Source of the DNA: Catellatospora citrea
Lineage (GTDB): Bacteria; Actinomycetota; Actinomycetes; Mycobacteriales; Micromonosporaceae
Direction of reading: 5' to 3'
Assembly: GCF_003610235.1 (NCBI RefSeq)
Contig: NZ_RAPR01000001.1
Span: 2,356,001-2,420,000 of the forward strand
Length of the DNA stretch: 64,000 nucleotides
Numbering within the stretch: the first letter of the stretch is position 1; each line of letters opens with the position of its first letter. Under the pieces are notes generated by a model that did no database searches, was not told the DNA's origin, and saw nothing but the letters and a program-made list of their open reading frames with translations. This document shows, in pieces, positions 25,262-33,033 of the stretch. The translations under genes and the position numbers were made by a program.

Positions 25262-26155
25262 ATGACGGAAGCGGTGCGGCTGCAAGCGGTCGCGAAAGAC
25301 TACGGCCCGGTGAGGGCGGTGGACGGCATCGACCTGTCCATCGCCCGCGGCCAGACGGTGGCGCTGCTCGGCCCCAACGGAGCAGGCAAGTCCACCACCA
25401 TCAACATGCTGCTCGGCCTGCTGGAGCCGACGGCCGGCACGGTGCGCGTGTTCGGCGGCAGCCCCACCGAGGCGGTGCGGGCCGGCAAGGTCGGCGCGAT
25501 GCTGCAGGAGTCGGGCTTCGCCGCCAACGCCACCGTACGCGAGCTGGTCGAACTCGCCCGCGCGCTGTATCGCGACCCGCTGCCCACCGCGCAGATCCTG
25601 GCCACGGCCGACCTCGCGGACCTGGCCGGACGGCGGCTCGACAAGCTCTCCGGCGGCCAGACCCAGCGGGTGCGCTTCGCGTTCGCCCTGGCCGGCAACC
25701 CCGAACTGCTCGTGCTCGACGAGCCGACCGCCGCGCTGGACGTGGAGAGCCGCCAGGCGTTCTGGGCGGCCATGCGCCGCTACGCCGAGACCGGCCGCAC
25801 CGTGCTGTTCGCGACGCACTACCTCGAAGAGGCCGACGACTTCGCCGACCGCGTCATCGTGATCGCGCGGGGCCGGGTCGTCGCCGACGGCAGCGGAGCC
25901 GACATCAAGCAGCTCACCGGCGGGCGTACGGTCAGCTTCGACCGCGCCGGCACCGACCTCGACGTGCTGCGCCGCCTGCCCGGCGTGGTCGAGGCCGAGC
26001 AGCGCGGCGAGCGCGCCCTGCTGCGCTGCGACGACTCCGACCGCACCGTGCGCGCGCTGCTGGCCGACGGCCACGCCTGGCGCAACCTGGAGATCACCGG
26101 GGCGGGCCTGGAAGAGGCCTTCCTGTCCCTGACCGCATCCGCCGGCAAGGAGTGA
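25262..26155 (+). CDS. ABC-2 transporter ATP-binding protein
   Basis: A 297-residue ATPase. Walker A is GPNGAGKST, the signature LSGGQTQRVRFAFAL, Walker B LLVLDEPTAALD and the H-loop ATHYL. The C-terminal 80 residues are the extra domain of drug- or peptide-export ATPases. The stop overlaps the permease start (26152). The operon continues with a histidine kinase and a response regulator, the layout of sensor-coupled efflux systems such as those beside DesK/DesR-like pairs. The substrate is unknown. Confidence 0.9.
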   Translation: MTEAVRLQAVAKDYGPVRAVDGIDLSIARGQTVALLGPNGAGKSTTINMLLGLLEPTAGTVRVFGGSPTEAVRAGKVGAMLQESGFAANATVRELVELARALYRDPLPTAQILATADLADLAGRRLDKLSGGQTQRVRFAFALAGNPELLVLDEPTAALDVESRQAFWAAMRRYAETGRTVLFATHYLEEADDFADRVIVIARGRVVADGSGADIKQLTGGRTVSFDRAGTDLDVLRRLPGVVEAEQRGERALLRCDDSDRTVRALLADGHAWRNLEITGAGLEEAFLSLTASAGKE

Positions 26156-26889
26156 CCGTGCGCGCCTATCTCGTCTTCGAACTGCGCCGCCTGATCCGCG
26201 AGCCACGCATGGCGATCTTCACCGTGGTGCTGCCGGTGCTGATCTACACGATCAGCAGCGGCAGCTCCGAGGAGGCCGGCCAGGTCGGCGGCGTGGACGT
26301 CGCCGCGTACCTGATGGTCAGCATGGCCGCGTACGGCGCGCTGGTCGGCGCGCTGTCCGTCGGCATCGCCGTGTCCCAGGAGCGCGCCAACGGCTGGCTG
26401 CGCCAGCTGCGGATCACGCCGCTCAGCCCCGCCCAGGTGGTCGCCGTGAAGGCGCTGCTGGCCTCGCTGCTGGCGATCCCGCCGGTGGTCTCGGTGGGCC
26501 TGGTCGCCGCGTTCGCGCACGGCGTGTCGTTCAGCGCCGGGCAGTGGGTCGCGCTGGTGGTGCTGATGTGGCTGGGCAGCCTGCCCTTCGCCGCGTTCGG
26601 GCTGGCGCTGGGCTTCACCCTGCCGCCGCAGCTGACCCAGCCGGTGAGCATGCTGGGCGTGTTCGGCCTGGCGTTCCTCGGCGGGCTGTTCGTGCCGGTC
26701 GCCGTGATGCCGCACGTGCTCGCCTCGATCGCGACCTGGCTGCCCAGCAACCGCTTCGCCGAGCTGGGCTGGTCCGTGGTGGCCGGGCAGGCGCCGCCCG
26801 TCGGCGGGGTCGCCATCCTCGCCGCCTGGGCCCTGGTCTTCGGCGCCCTCGCGGCCTGGGCCTACCGGCGCTCGGCGGCACTGCGGTGA
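26152..26889 (+). CDS. ABC-2 type permease
   Basis: A 245-residue membrane protein with six helices of the ABC-2 fold, from FTVVLPVLIYTI to VAILAAWALVFGALAAWAY. GFTLPPQLTQPVSMLGVFGLAFLGGLFVP covers the central helices. It overlaps the ATPase gene by four bases and the kinase gene by one base (TGATG). Confidence 0.88.
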   Translation: MTVRAYLVFELRRLIREPRMAIFTVVLPVLIYTISSGSSEEAGQVGGVDVAAYLMVSMAAYGALVGALSVGIAVSQERANGWLRQLRITPLSPAQVVAVKALLASLLAIPPVVSVGLVAAFAHGVSFSAGQWVALVVLMWLGSLPFAAFGLALGFTLPPQLTQPVSMLGVFGLAFLGGLFVPVAVMPHVLASIATWLPSNRFAELGWSVVAGQAPPVGGVAILAAWALVFGALAAWAYRRSAALR

Positions 26890-28073
26890 TGTCCCGCTTC
26901 CTGGACGGACTGAGCCGGGCGGGTGCGACCTCGTCGCATCCGGCCGGCTCGGCCACGTCCGGTGCGGCCAGGCGGCGCGGGCAGCGGCGCGGCGCGCTGT
27001 TCGCCGCGCTCTGGCTGTGGCCGATGGCCCCGGCGATCCACGCGGTGCTGGTCGGGCAGGTCGCCGCTCCACTGGCGGCCGGAGTCGGCCTGGCCGCCTT
27101 CATCACGCTGTACCTGTTCGTCGTGGTGCAGGGCTTCAGCACCACGAACCAGCCGAGCCTGCGCAACCAGGGCCTGCTCGCACTGGTCACCGTCCTCGGG
27201 GTGGCCCTCGCGGCGGCGTACGGCGGGCAGCCCGGCGGCTGGCTGGGACTGGTGCTGTATCTGGCCGCGGCCGGAGTGGCGCTCTACGCGCTGCCGGTGG
27301 CCTACCTCTGGCTGGGCGCGATGGTCGCGGTGCAGGTCGCGCTGGGCATGCTGCACGGCGAGCCCGGCCGGGAGATCGGCGAGTCGGTCTTCAACACGAT
27401 CATGGCGGGTGCGCTGATCATGGTCGTCCGCCGGATGATGCGCCTCATCCGCGAGCTGAGCGCGACCCGCGAGGAACTGGCCCGCGCCGCGGTCGAGAGC
27501 GAGCGGCTGCGCTTCGCTCGCGACCTGCACGACCTGCTCGGCCACAGCCTCTCCCTGATCGTGGTCAAGGCCGAGGTGGTACGCCGCACCGCCGGGCGCG
27601 ACGCCGACGCCGCCGCCCGGGAGGCCGGCGAGATCGAGCAGATCGGGCGCACCGCGCTGGCCGAGGTGCGCCAGGCGGTGACGGGCTACCGCGCCCGCGC
27701 CTTCGCCGCCGAGCTGGCCACCGCCGGGGCGGCCCTGGCCGACGCGGGCATCGAGCCCACCGTGCGCACCACCGCCGACCCGCTGCCCACCGCCGTCGAC
27801 GACGCCTTCGCCTGGGCGGTGCGCGAGGCCGCCACCAACGTGATCCGGCACAGCGGCGCGACCTCGTGCGTGATCGCGCTCAGCCGCACCGACCACTGGC
27901 AGCTCGAGGTGCGCGACGACGGCCGGGGCGTCCCTGCCCGGGCCTCGCCCGGCAACGGCCTGCGCGGCCTGGCGGAACGGCTGGCGCTGGTCGGTGGCAC
28001 CCTGTCGACCGTGGACCTGTCCGGTGGCGGCTTCGTGTTGCGCGCCGTCGTGCCCGCCGGAGGCGTCGCGTGA
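26889..28073 (+). CDS. Sensor histidine kinase, NarL/DesK type
   Basis: A 394-residue kinase. A basic 40-residue N-terminus precedes about six membrane helices (to residue 180), then a HisKA_3 helix with the phospho-acceptor in FARDLHDLLGHSLS and a HATPase domain (REAATNVIRHSGA; DDGRGV; GNGLRGLAERLALVGG). It likely senses a membrane or envelope signal and phosphorylates the regulator encoded next. The ATG overlaps the permease stop. Confidence 0.92.
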   Translation: MSRFLDGLSRAGATSSHPAGSATSGAARRRGQRRGALFAALWLWPMAPAIHAVLVGQVAAPLAAGVGLAAFITLYLFVVVQGFSTTNQPSLRNQGLLALVTVLGVALAAAYGGQPGGWLGLVLYLAAAGVALYALPVAYLWLGAMVAVQVALGMLHGEPGREIGESVFNTIMAGALIMVVRRMMRLIRELSATREELARAAVESERLRFARDLHDLLGHSLSLIVVKAEVVRRTAGRDADAAAREAGEIEQIGRTALAEVRQAVTGYRARAFAAELATAGAALADAGIEPTVRTTADPLPTAVDDAFAWAVREAATNVIRHSGATSCVIALSRTDHWQLEVRDDGRGVPARASPGNGLRGLAERLALVGGTLSTVDLSGGGFVLRAVVPAGGVA

Positions 28074-28134
28074 CCGGCCGCCGTGTTCGCCGCAGGACAC
28101 TGTCGAAGGCGGCCGGGTCCGCCGGAGGCGTCGC

Positions 28135-28740
28135 ATGATCCGAGTGCTGCTCGCCGAGGACCAGGGCATGATGCGCGGCGCGCTGGCGCTGCTGCTCGGC
28201 CTGGAACCCGACATCGAGGTGGTCGCCCAGGTGGGCCGGGGCGACGAGGTGGCCGCGGCCGCCGCGGCGGCGTCGCCCGACGTGGCGCTGCTCGACATCG
28301 AGATGCCCGGCCTGTCCGGCCTGGACGCCGCCGCCGTGCTGCGCACCGCGGCCCCGGCGTGCAAGGTGCTGATCCTGACCACCTTCGGCCGCCCGGGTTA
28401 CCTGCGCCGGGCCATGGACGCCGGGGCGCGTGGCTTCCTGGTCAAGGACGGCCCGGTCGAGGACCTGGCCGAGGCGATCCGCCGGGTGCTGGCCGGGCAG
28501 ACCGTCATCGACCCCGCGCTGGCGGCCGCCGCGCTGGTGGCCGGCCCCAACCCGCTGACCGAGCGTGAACGCGAGGTGCTGGCCAGCGCCGCCGACGGCG
28601 CGACCATCGCCGACCTCGCCACCCGCCTGCACCTGTCGGAGAGCACCGTACGCAACTACCTGTCCGCCGCGATCGGCAAGACCGGCACCCGCAACCGCAT
28701 GGAAGCCGTCCAGACCGCCCGCACCCAGGGCTGGCTCTGA
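28135..28740 (+). CDS. LuxR-family response regulator
   Basis: A 201-residue regulator. The receiver domain has the acidic pair (LLAEDQ), the phospho-acceptor D54 (LLDIEMPG), a Thr and a Lys (FLVKDGP). The C-terminal LuxR helix-turn-helix reads LTEREREVLASAADGATIADLATRLHLS with TVRNYLSAAIGKTGTRNR. It is paired with the preceding kinase and presumably controls the ABC operon. The 61-base spacer contains a copy of the last bases of the kinase gene. Confidence 0.93.
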   Translation: MIRVLLAEDQGMMRGALALLLGLEPDIEVVAQVGRGDEVAAAAAAASPDVALLDIEMPGLSGLDAAAVLRTAAPACKVLILTTFGRPGYLRRAMDAGARGFLVKDGPVEDLAEAIRRVLAGQTVIDPALAAAALVAGPNPLTEREREVLASAADGATIADLATRLHLSESTVRNYLSAAIGKTGTRNRMEAVQTARTQGWL

Positions 28741-28755
28741 CCCGGCCGTGCCGGC

Positions 28756-30090
28756 TCAGGCGGCGGTGAGGGCGGGGTGTCGGCCAGCGGCCGCCTGCGC
28801 GGCGGTCGCGGCGTCGGCGCGGTCCGCGGCGCGCACCGCCCGGCGCAGACCCGGCCCGATCAGCGCGGCCAGCAGCAGGCCCAGCGCCGCGGCGACCAGC
28901 GGCACCGCGAACGCGCCGCGGTAGCCGTACGCGTCGGCGAGCTTGCCCGCGACGGCCGCGCCCAGCGAGACCCCCGCGACCACGCCGCTGGCCAGCAGGG
29001 TCATCACCATGCCCGCGCGGCTGGGCGGGCACAGCCGGCCCGCCAGGGCGTAGCCGGAGATCAGGTACGGCGCGGCGGTGACGCCGAGCACCACGACGGC
29101 GGCCAGGGCGGTCGGCGTGGAGTGCGCGAACAGCAGTGCGGCGGTGCCCGCGACCAGGGCGGCGGCCGACCAGACATACCGGCTGACCGGGCCGAGCGAC
29201 TCCGGCAGCCAGGCGACGGCGAGCCCGGCGAGGGCACTGCCGACGCCGAGCACGGCGTAGATCAGACCGGCTGAGCCGGGCGAGCCGAGCGAGTCGGCGA
29301 AGGCGGTCACGCCGGTCTGCGTCGCCCCGAACACGACACCGATCACGGACATGGCCGCGACCAGCACCGCCACCCGCGTGAACGGCATCCTCCCGCCGGA
29401 CCCGGCACGCTCGGCGGCACGGGCACGCTCGGCCGCGGCCGGACCGGCGGCAAGACCCGCCTTCGCCGGCGCGACGCGGGGTGCGCGCAGCACCGGCGGG
29501 ACGGTGCGGTGCAGCGCGAACGGCACCGCGGCCAGCACGGTCAGCGCGGAGGCCACGAGCAGCGGCGCGCCCGCCCAGCCGGACAGGGCCAGGATGCCGA
29601 CCAGCGCCGGACCGGCCAGGAACGACGCCTCGTCGACGGCGCCTTCGTACGCCATCGCGGTGGGCAGTTGCCGCTGCCGGCCGCGGTCGCCGAGCAGCAC
29701 CGCCCAGCGCACCCGGACCAGCGGGCCGACCTGCGGCATGGCGAACCCGGCGAGCGCCGCGAGCGGCAGCACCGCGGCCGGGAGGCCGCCGGTCACGGCG
29801 AGGACGAGGGCGGCGTAGGCGGCGGCGTCGACGACGGCCGTGGCGAGGCCGACGGCGCGCTGGCCGAACCGGTCGGCGAGGGTGCCGGCGACGGGACCGC
29901 CGAGCGCGGCGCCGATGCCGTACGCGGCGGCGGCCAGGCCTGCGGTGCCGTAGCTGCCGGTGGCCGCGACGACGAGGGTGATCACGCCGAGCGGGCCCAT
30001 GGCGGCGGGCAGGCGGGCGAGGAAGGCCAGGACGAGGAACCAGGGTCCGGTGATCCGGACGAGGTCACGGTAGGAGGCACGGGCGGCCAT
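28756..30090 (-). CDS. MFS transporter
   Basis: A 444-residue protein with about 12 helices. GTLADRFGQRAVG is motif A between helices 2 and 3. A central cytoplasmic Ala/Arg-rich loop (around 200-240) divides the two halves. The C-terminus is an Ala-rich tail. The N-terminal start MAARASYRDLVRITGPWF is chosen because the frame further upstream is non-coding. It stands alone between two ABC systems; the substrate is unknown. Confidence 0.88.
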   Translation of the reverse strand: MAARASYRDLVRITGPWFLVLAFLARLPAAMGPLGVITLVVAATGSYGTAGLAAAAYGIGAALGGPVAGTLADRFGQRAVGLATAVVDAAAYAALVLAVTGGLPAAVLPLAALAGFAMPQVGPLVRVRWAVLLGDRGRQRQLPTAMAYEGAVDEASFLAGPALVGILALSGWAGAPLLVASALTVLAAVPFALHRTVPPVLRAPRVAPAKAGLAAGPAAAERARAAERAGSGGRMPFTRVAVLVAAMSVIGVVFGATQTGVTAFADSLGSPGSAGLIYAVLGVGSALAGLAVAWLPESLGPVSRYVWSAAALVAGTAALLFAHSTPTALAAVVVLGVTAAPYLISGYALAGRLCPPSRAGMVMTLLASGVVAGVSLGAAVAGKLADAYGYRGAFAVPLVAAALGLLLAALIGPGLRRAVRAADRADAATAAQAAAGRHPALTAA

Positions 30091-30226
30091 GTGGGTTCTC
30101 CGGGTACGACGCGGTTGATGCGCGCCGTCCCACCCAACCAGCGTGCCCCTTGCGGCCCTGTGCGGTTCGAGTGTAGCCAGGCAAGATCCGCTCCCGGAAG
30201 CGGATGTCACCAGGGGCACAGTCGGC

Positions 30227-30282
30227 CGAAGGTGCCCTTCCCCTACGGAAGCCGTGGAGCAGGCGCCCTTCCTTCGTCTGAG
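30227..30282. repeat. Degenerate family B-like sequence at the end of an ABC gene
   Basis: AAGGTGCCCTTCC and AGGCGCCCTTCC occur 37 bases apart in direct orientation, spanning the stop codon of the minus-strand ABC gene. Its last residues (about GRAPAPRLP) are encoded in this repeat-like DNA, which may have replaced the original 3' end. Confidence 0.35.
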
Positions 30283-31226
30283 CGGTAGAGGCGGGCGATG
30301 ACCTGCTCGATTTCGGGTTCGGCCACGGAGAGGTCGCGGAGGCCGCCCAGGGCGGAGAGGGCGGAGACGAGCGCGCCGACGGAGGCCGAGCCGTCGACGG
30401 TGAAGGTCAGGCGGGGGCCGGTGGTCGACTCGAGGTGTACGCCGGGCAGCGTGGGCAGGGCCGCGGGCGGGGTGTCGAAGTCGACGACCACCCGGCGCTG
30501 CGAGCCGTAGCGGGCGTGCAGGGCGTCGATGCCGCCGTCGTGGACCACGCGGCCGTGGTCGATGACGACGATGCGGCGGCACAGCCGCTCGATGTCGGCC
30601 AGGTCGTGCGTGGTCAGCACGATGGTGGTGTCGCCGGACTCGCCCAGCTCGGCCAGGAAGCCGCGGACGGCCTGCTTGCTCACCACGTCCAGGCCGATCG
30701 TCGGCTCGTCGAGGAAGATCACCTCGGGGCCGTGCAGCAGGGCCGCGGTCAGCTCGCCGCGCATGCGCTGGCCCAGCGAGAGCTGGCGCACGGGGGTGTC
30801 CAGGAACGGGTCCAGTTCCAGCAGGTCGCGGCAGCGGCGCAGGCGGGCGGCGTGCTCCGCGGCGGGCACCCGGTAGATGTGGCGCAGCAGCTCGTAGGAG
30901 TCGCGCAGGGGCAGGTCCCACCAGAGCTGCGAACGCTGCCCGAAGACCACGCCGATGCGCCGGGCCAGCAGGATGCGCTGCGGCACCGGGGTCAGCCCGC
31001 ACACCGAGACCACGCCGCCGGACGGGTTCAGCACGCCGGTGAGCATCTTCAGGGTGGTGGACTTGCCCGCGCCGTTGGGGCCGAGGTAGCCGAGCAGCTC
31101 GCCGCGCTGCACGGTCAGGTCGACGCCGTCGACCGCGGCGACCTCCCGGCGTTCGCGCCGCAGCAGGCCTTTGCGCACCCGTACGGTGAAGTCCTTGCGC
31201 AGCCCCCGCGCCTCGATCACGTGCAT
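30243..31226 (-). CDS. ABC-2 transporter ATP-binding protein (with two permeases)
   Basis: A 327-residue ATPase. Walker A is GPNGAGKST; the unusual signature LSLGQRMRGELTAALLHGP and FLDEPTIGLD mark the subfamily that works with ABC2_membrane_6 permeases. VFGQRSQLWWDLPLRDS is characteristic of it. The C-terminal domain folds over the last 80 residues. It is the third gene of a minus-strand operon after both permeases. Substrates in the family include toxic organics such as viologens; the role here is not known. Confidence 0.9.
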   Translation of the reverse strand: MHVIEARGLRKDFTVRVRKGLLRRERREVAAVDGVDLTVQRGELLGYLGPNGAGKSTTLKMLTGVLNPSGGVVSVCGLTPVPQRILLARRIGVVFGQRSQLWWDLPLRDSYELLRHIYRVPAAEHAARLRRCRDLLELDPFLDTPVRQLSLGQRMRGELTAALLHGPEVIFLDEPTIGLDVVSKQAVRGFLAELGESGDTTIVLTTHDLADIERLCRRIVVIDHGRVVHDGGIDALHARYGSQRRVVVDFDTPPAALPTLPGVHLESTTGPRLTFTVDGSASVGALVSALSALGGLRDLSVAEPEIEQVIARLYRSDEGRAPAPRLP

Positions 31227-31248
31227 GCCGCCGTGCCTCCCGTTCGCG

Positions 31249-32058
31249 TCATGAGCCGGTGCTGCGGTAGTGGCGCACGCCGGTGCGCCAGACGAGCCCG
31301 GCCAGCACCGCGGCGACCGCCGCCAGGACGGGGCCGCACCAGCCCAGCCAGGACGGGGCGCCGAGCGGGTCCGGCCGGTCGAGCAGGATCAGCGCCGGGT
31401 AGTACGCCACGAAGCCGAAGCCCAGTCCGAAGGCGAGCACGTGGCGGAACCAGCCGCCGTAGACGGTCATCGGGTACGAGGTGAAGTCCCGCCCGCCGTA
31501 GGTCAGCGCCGCGCTCAGCTCGCCGGAGTCCACCCACCAGAACGCCACGGTGGCGGTGGCCACGAAGACCGCGCTGAAGAACACCGCCCCCGCGACCGGT
31601 GTGACCACCAGGAGCAGCAGGTTCGCGGGCGTGGCCGGCACCTGCGCCAGGCGCACCGCGATGACGAGCACGACCACGGCGGAGCAGACCCGGCCCAGCC
31701 GCCGCACGCCCACATCGAGCACCAGCAGCTGCCACAGCACGCCCAGCGGGCGGATCAGCACCGCGTCGAGCAGCCCGGTGCGCACGTGGCGCTGCATCCG
31801 GTCGATGTTGCCGACAGCCAGGTCGGCCAGCGAGAAGCCCAGCGACGACAGCCCGAACACCAGCAGCGTGTCGGTCAGCGAGAACCCGGCCAGCACCGGC
31901 ACCCGGCCGAAGACGACGAGCACGGTCAGCAGGTCGGCGCCGAGGAAGACCACGTTGGACAGCAGGTCCAGGGCGAAGCTCGCCCGGTACGAGGCCTGCG
32001 AGCGCACCTGCGCGGCGACCAGCCGCCGGTAGATCGCCGCGGTCGAGGGCTCAGCCAC
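31249..32058 (-). CDS. ABC-2 family permease A
   Basis: A 269-residue membrane protein of about six helices, starting VAEPSTAAIYRRLVAAQVRSQASYRASF and ending WRTGVRHYRSTGS. The long helices around FSLTDTLLVFGLSSLGFSLADLAVG fit the ABC2_membrane_6 type. The GTG start overlaps the end of the upstream permease gene by eight bases. It probably forms a heterodimer with that permease. Confidence 0.85.
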   Translation of the reverse strand: MAEPSTAAIYRRLVAAQVRSQASYRASFALDLLSNVVFLGADLLTVLVVFGRVPVLAGFSLTDTLLVFGLSSLGFSLADLAVGNIDRMQRHVRTGLLDAVLIRPLGVLWQLLVLDVGVRRLGRVCSAVVVLVIAVRLAQVPATPANLLLLVVTPVAGAVFFSAVFVATATVAFWWVDSGELSAALTYGGRDFTSYPMTVYGGWFRHVLAFGLGFGFVAYYPALILLDRPDPLGAPSWLGWCGPVLAAVAAVLAGLVWRTGVRHYRSTGS

Positions 32059-32914
32059 CCTGCACCACCAGCCGCCGCTCCGCCCGGCGCTGCACGAGCA
32101 CGCAGGCCGCGAGCAGCAGCACCGCCCACAGTGCCTGGACACCGAGCAGGCCCAGCTGTCCGGCCGGCGGGTCCCGCTCGACCAGAACGTCGAGCGGGAT
32201 CTGCAGCACCGACGGGAACGGGGTGCCCAGGTAGACGGCGGCCGCGGCCCATTCGGGCAGGAAGCGGATCGGGAAGTACAGGCCGCCGAGCACGCCCGCG
32301 CAGACGGCCCAGCCCATCAGCACGCCGCGGGTGTCCAGCAGCCAGTAGCCGGCCGCGTTGACCAGGTAGCGCCCGGCGAAGCAGACCAGCACCGCGAGCA
32401 GCACCGACACCGCGAACATCGGGTAGGTGGCGGCGCGCTGCGGCAGGTACATGTCGAACGCGAGCGCGCCGACCACGATCGGCACGACGAACCGGGTGAG
32501 CAGGGCGTACGCCGCCCGCCCCAGGTCGGGCAGCAGGTAGCCGAGCACGGGGTGCACCGGGCGCAGCAGGTCGGTGACCACGTCGCCGGAGCGGATCCGG
32601 TCGGCCAGGTCGGTCCAGCCCCACAACGCCACCACGCCGATCAGGCCCTGCCCCGCCCACACGTAGGTGACCAGCTGCGGGGCGCCGTAGCCGGCCGCCT
32701 GCCCGCCGACGGCCGCCGCGGAGCCGGCCACGGCCAGCATGACGTAGGTGCGCAGGAAGCCGAACATGGTGTTGGTGGCGGCAGCCGCCGCGGTCGCCTG
32801 GCGGTATGTGGAGAATCGCCGGAATCCAGATGCGGCTAATGTCCGGAAAAGCCCTGCCGTCTCGGTGAAGTTTCGGATTGTGAGCCGATCCGCAGTGGCG
32901 GTGACGAAGCCCAC
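32051..32914 (-). CDS. ABC-2 family permease B
   Basis: A 287-residue membrane protein with about six helices, homologous in layout to its partner. RFSTYRQATAAAAATNTMFGFLRTYVML begins the fold and RSGDVVTDLLRPVHPVLGYLL is a cytoplasmic loop typical of the family. GGAGGG lies six bases before the GTG at 32914, which I take as the start although the frame continues to 33004. The first 100 bases are noticeably AT-richer than the rest of the window. Confidence 0.82.
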   Translation of the reverse strand: MGFVTATADRLTIRNFTETAGLFRTLAASGFRRFSTYRQATAAAAATNTMFGFLRTYVMLAVAGSAAAVGGQAAGYGAPQLVTYVWAGQGLIGVVALWGWTDLADRIRSGDVVTDLLRPVHPVLGYLLPDLGRAAYALLTRFVVPIVVGALAFDMYLPQRAATYPMFAVSVLLAVLVCFAGRYLVNAAGYWLLDTRGVLMGWAVCAGVLGGLYFPIRFLPEWAAAAVYLGTPFPSVLQIPLDVLVERDPPAGQLGLLGVQALWAVLLLAACVLVQRRAERRLVVQGG

Positions 32915-33033
32915 CCCGTACCCTCCACTCGCAACCGCATTCTTTTTTCGGCCGGGCGCGACCATACCTTTGTGGCGAACCGGTTCGCGATGCATTTGTG
33001 CCATACAAGACCCGGAACCAGGCGAGGTGGGGC

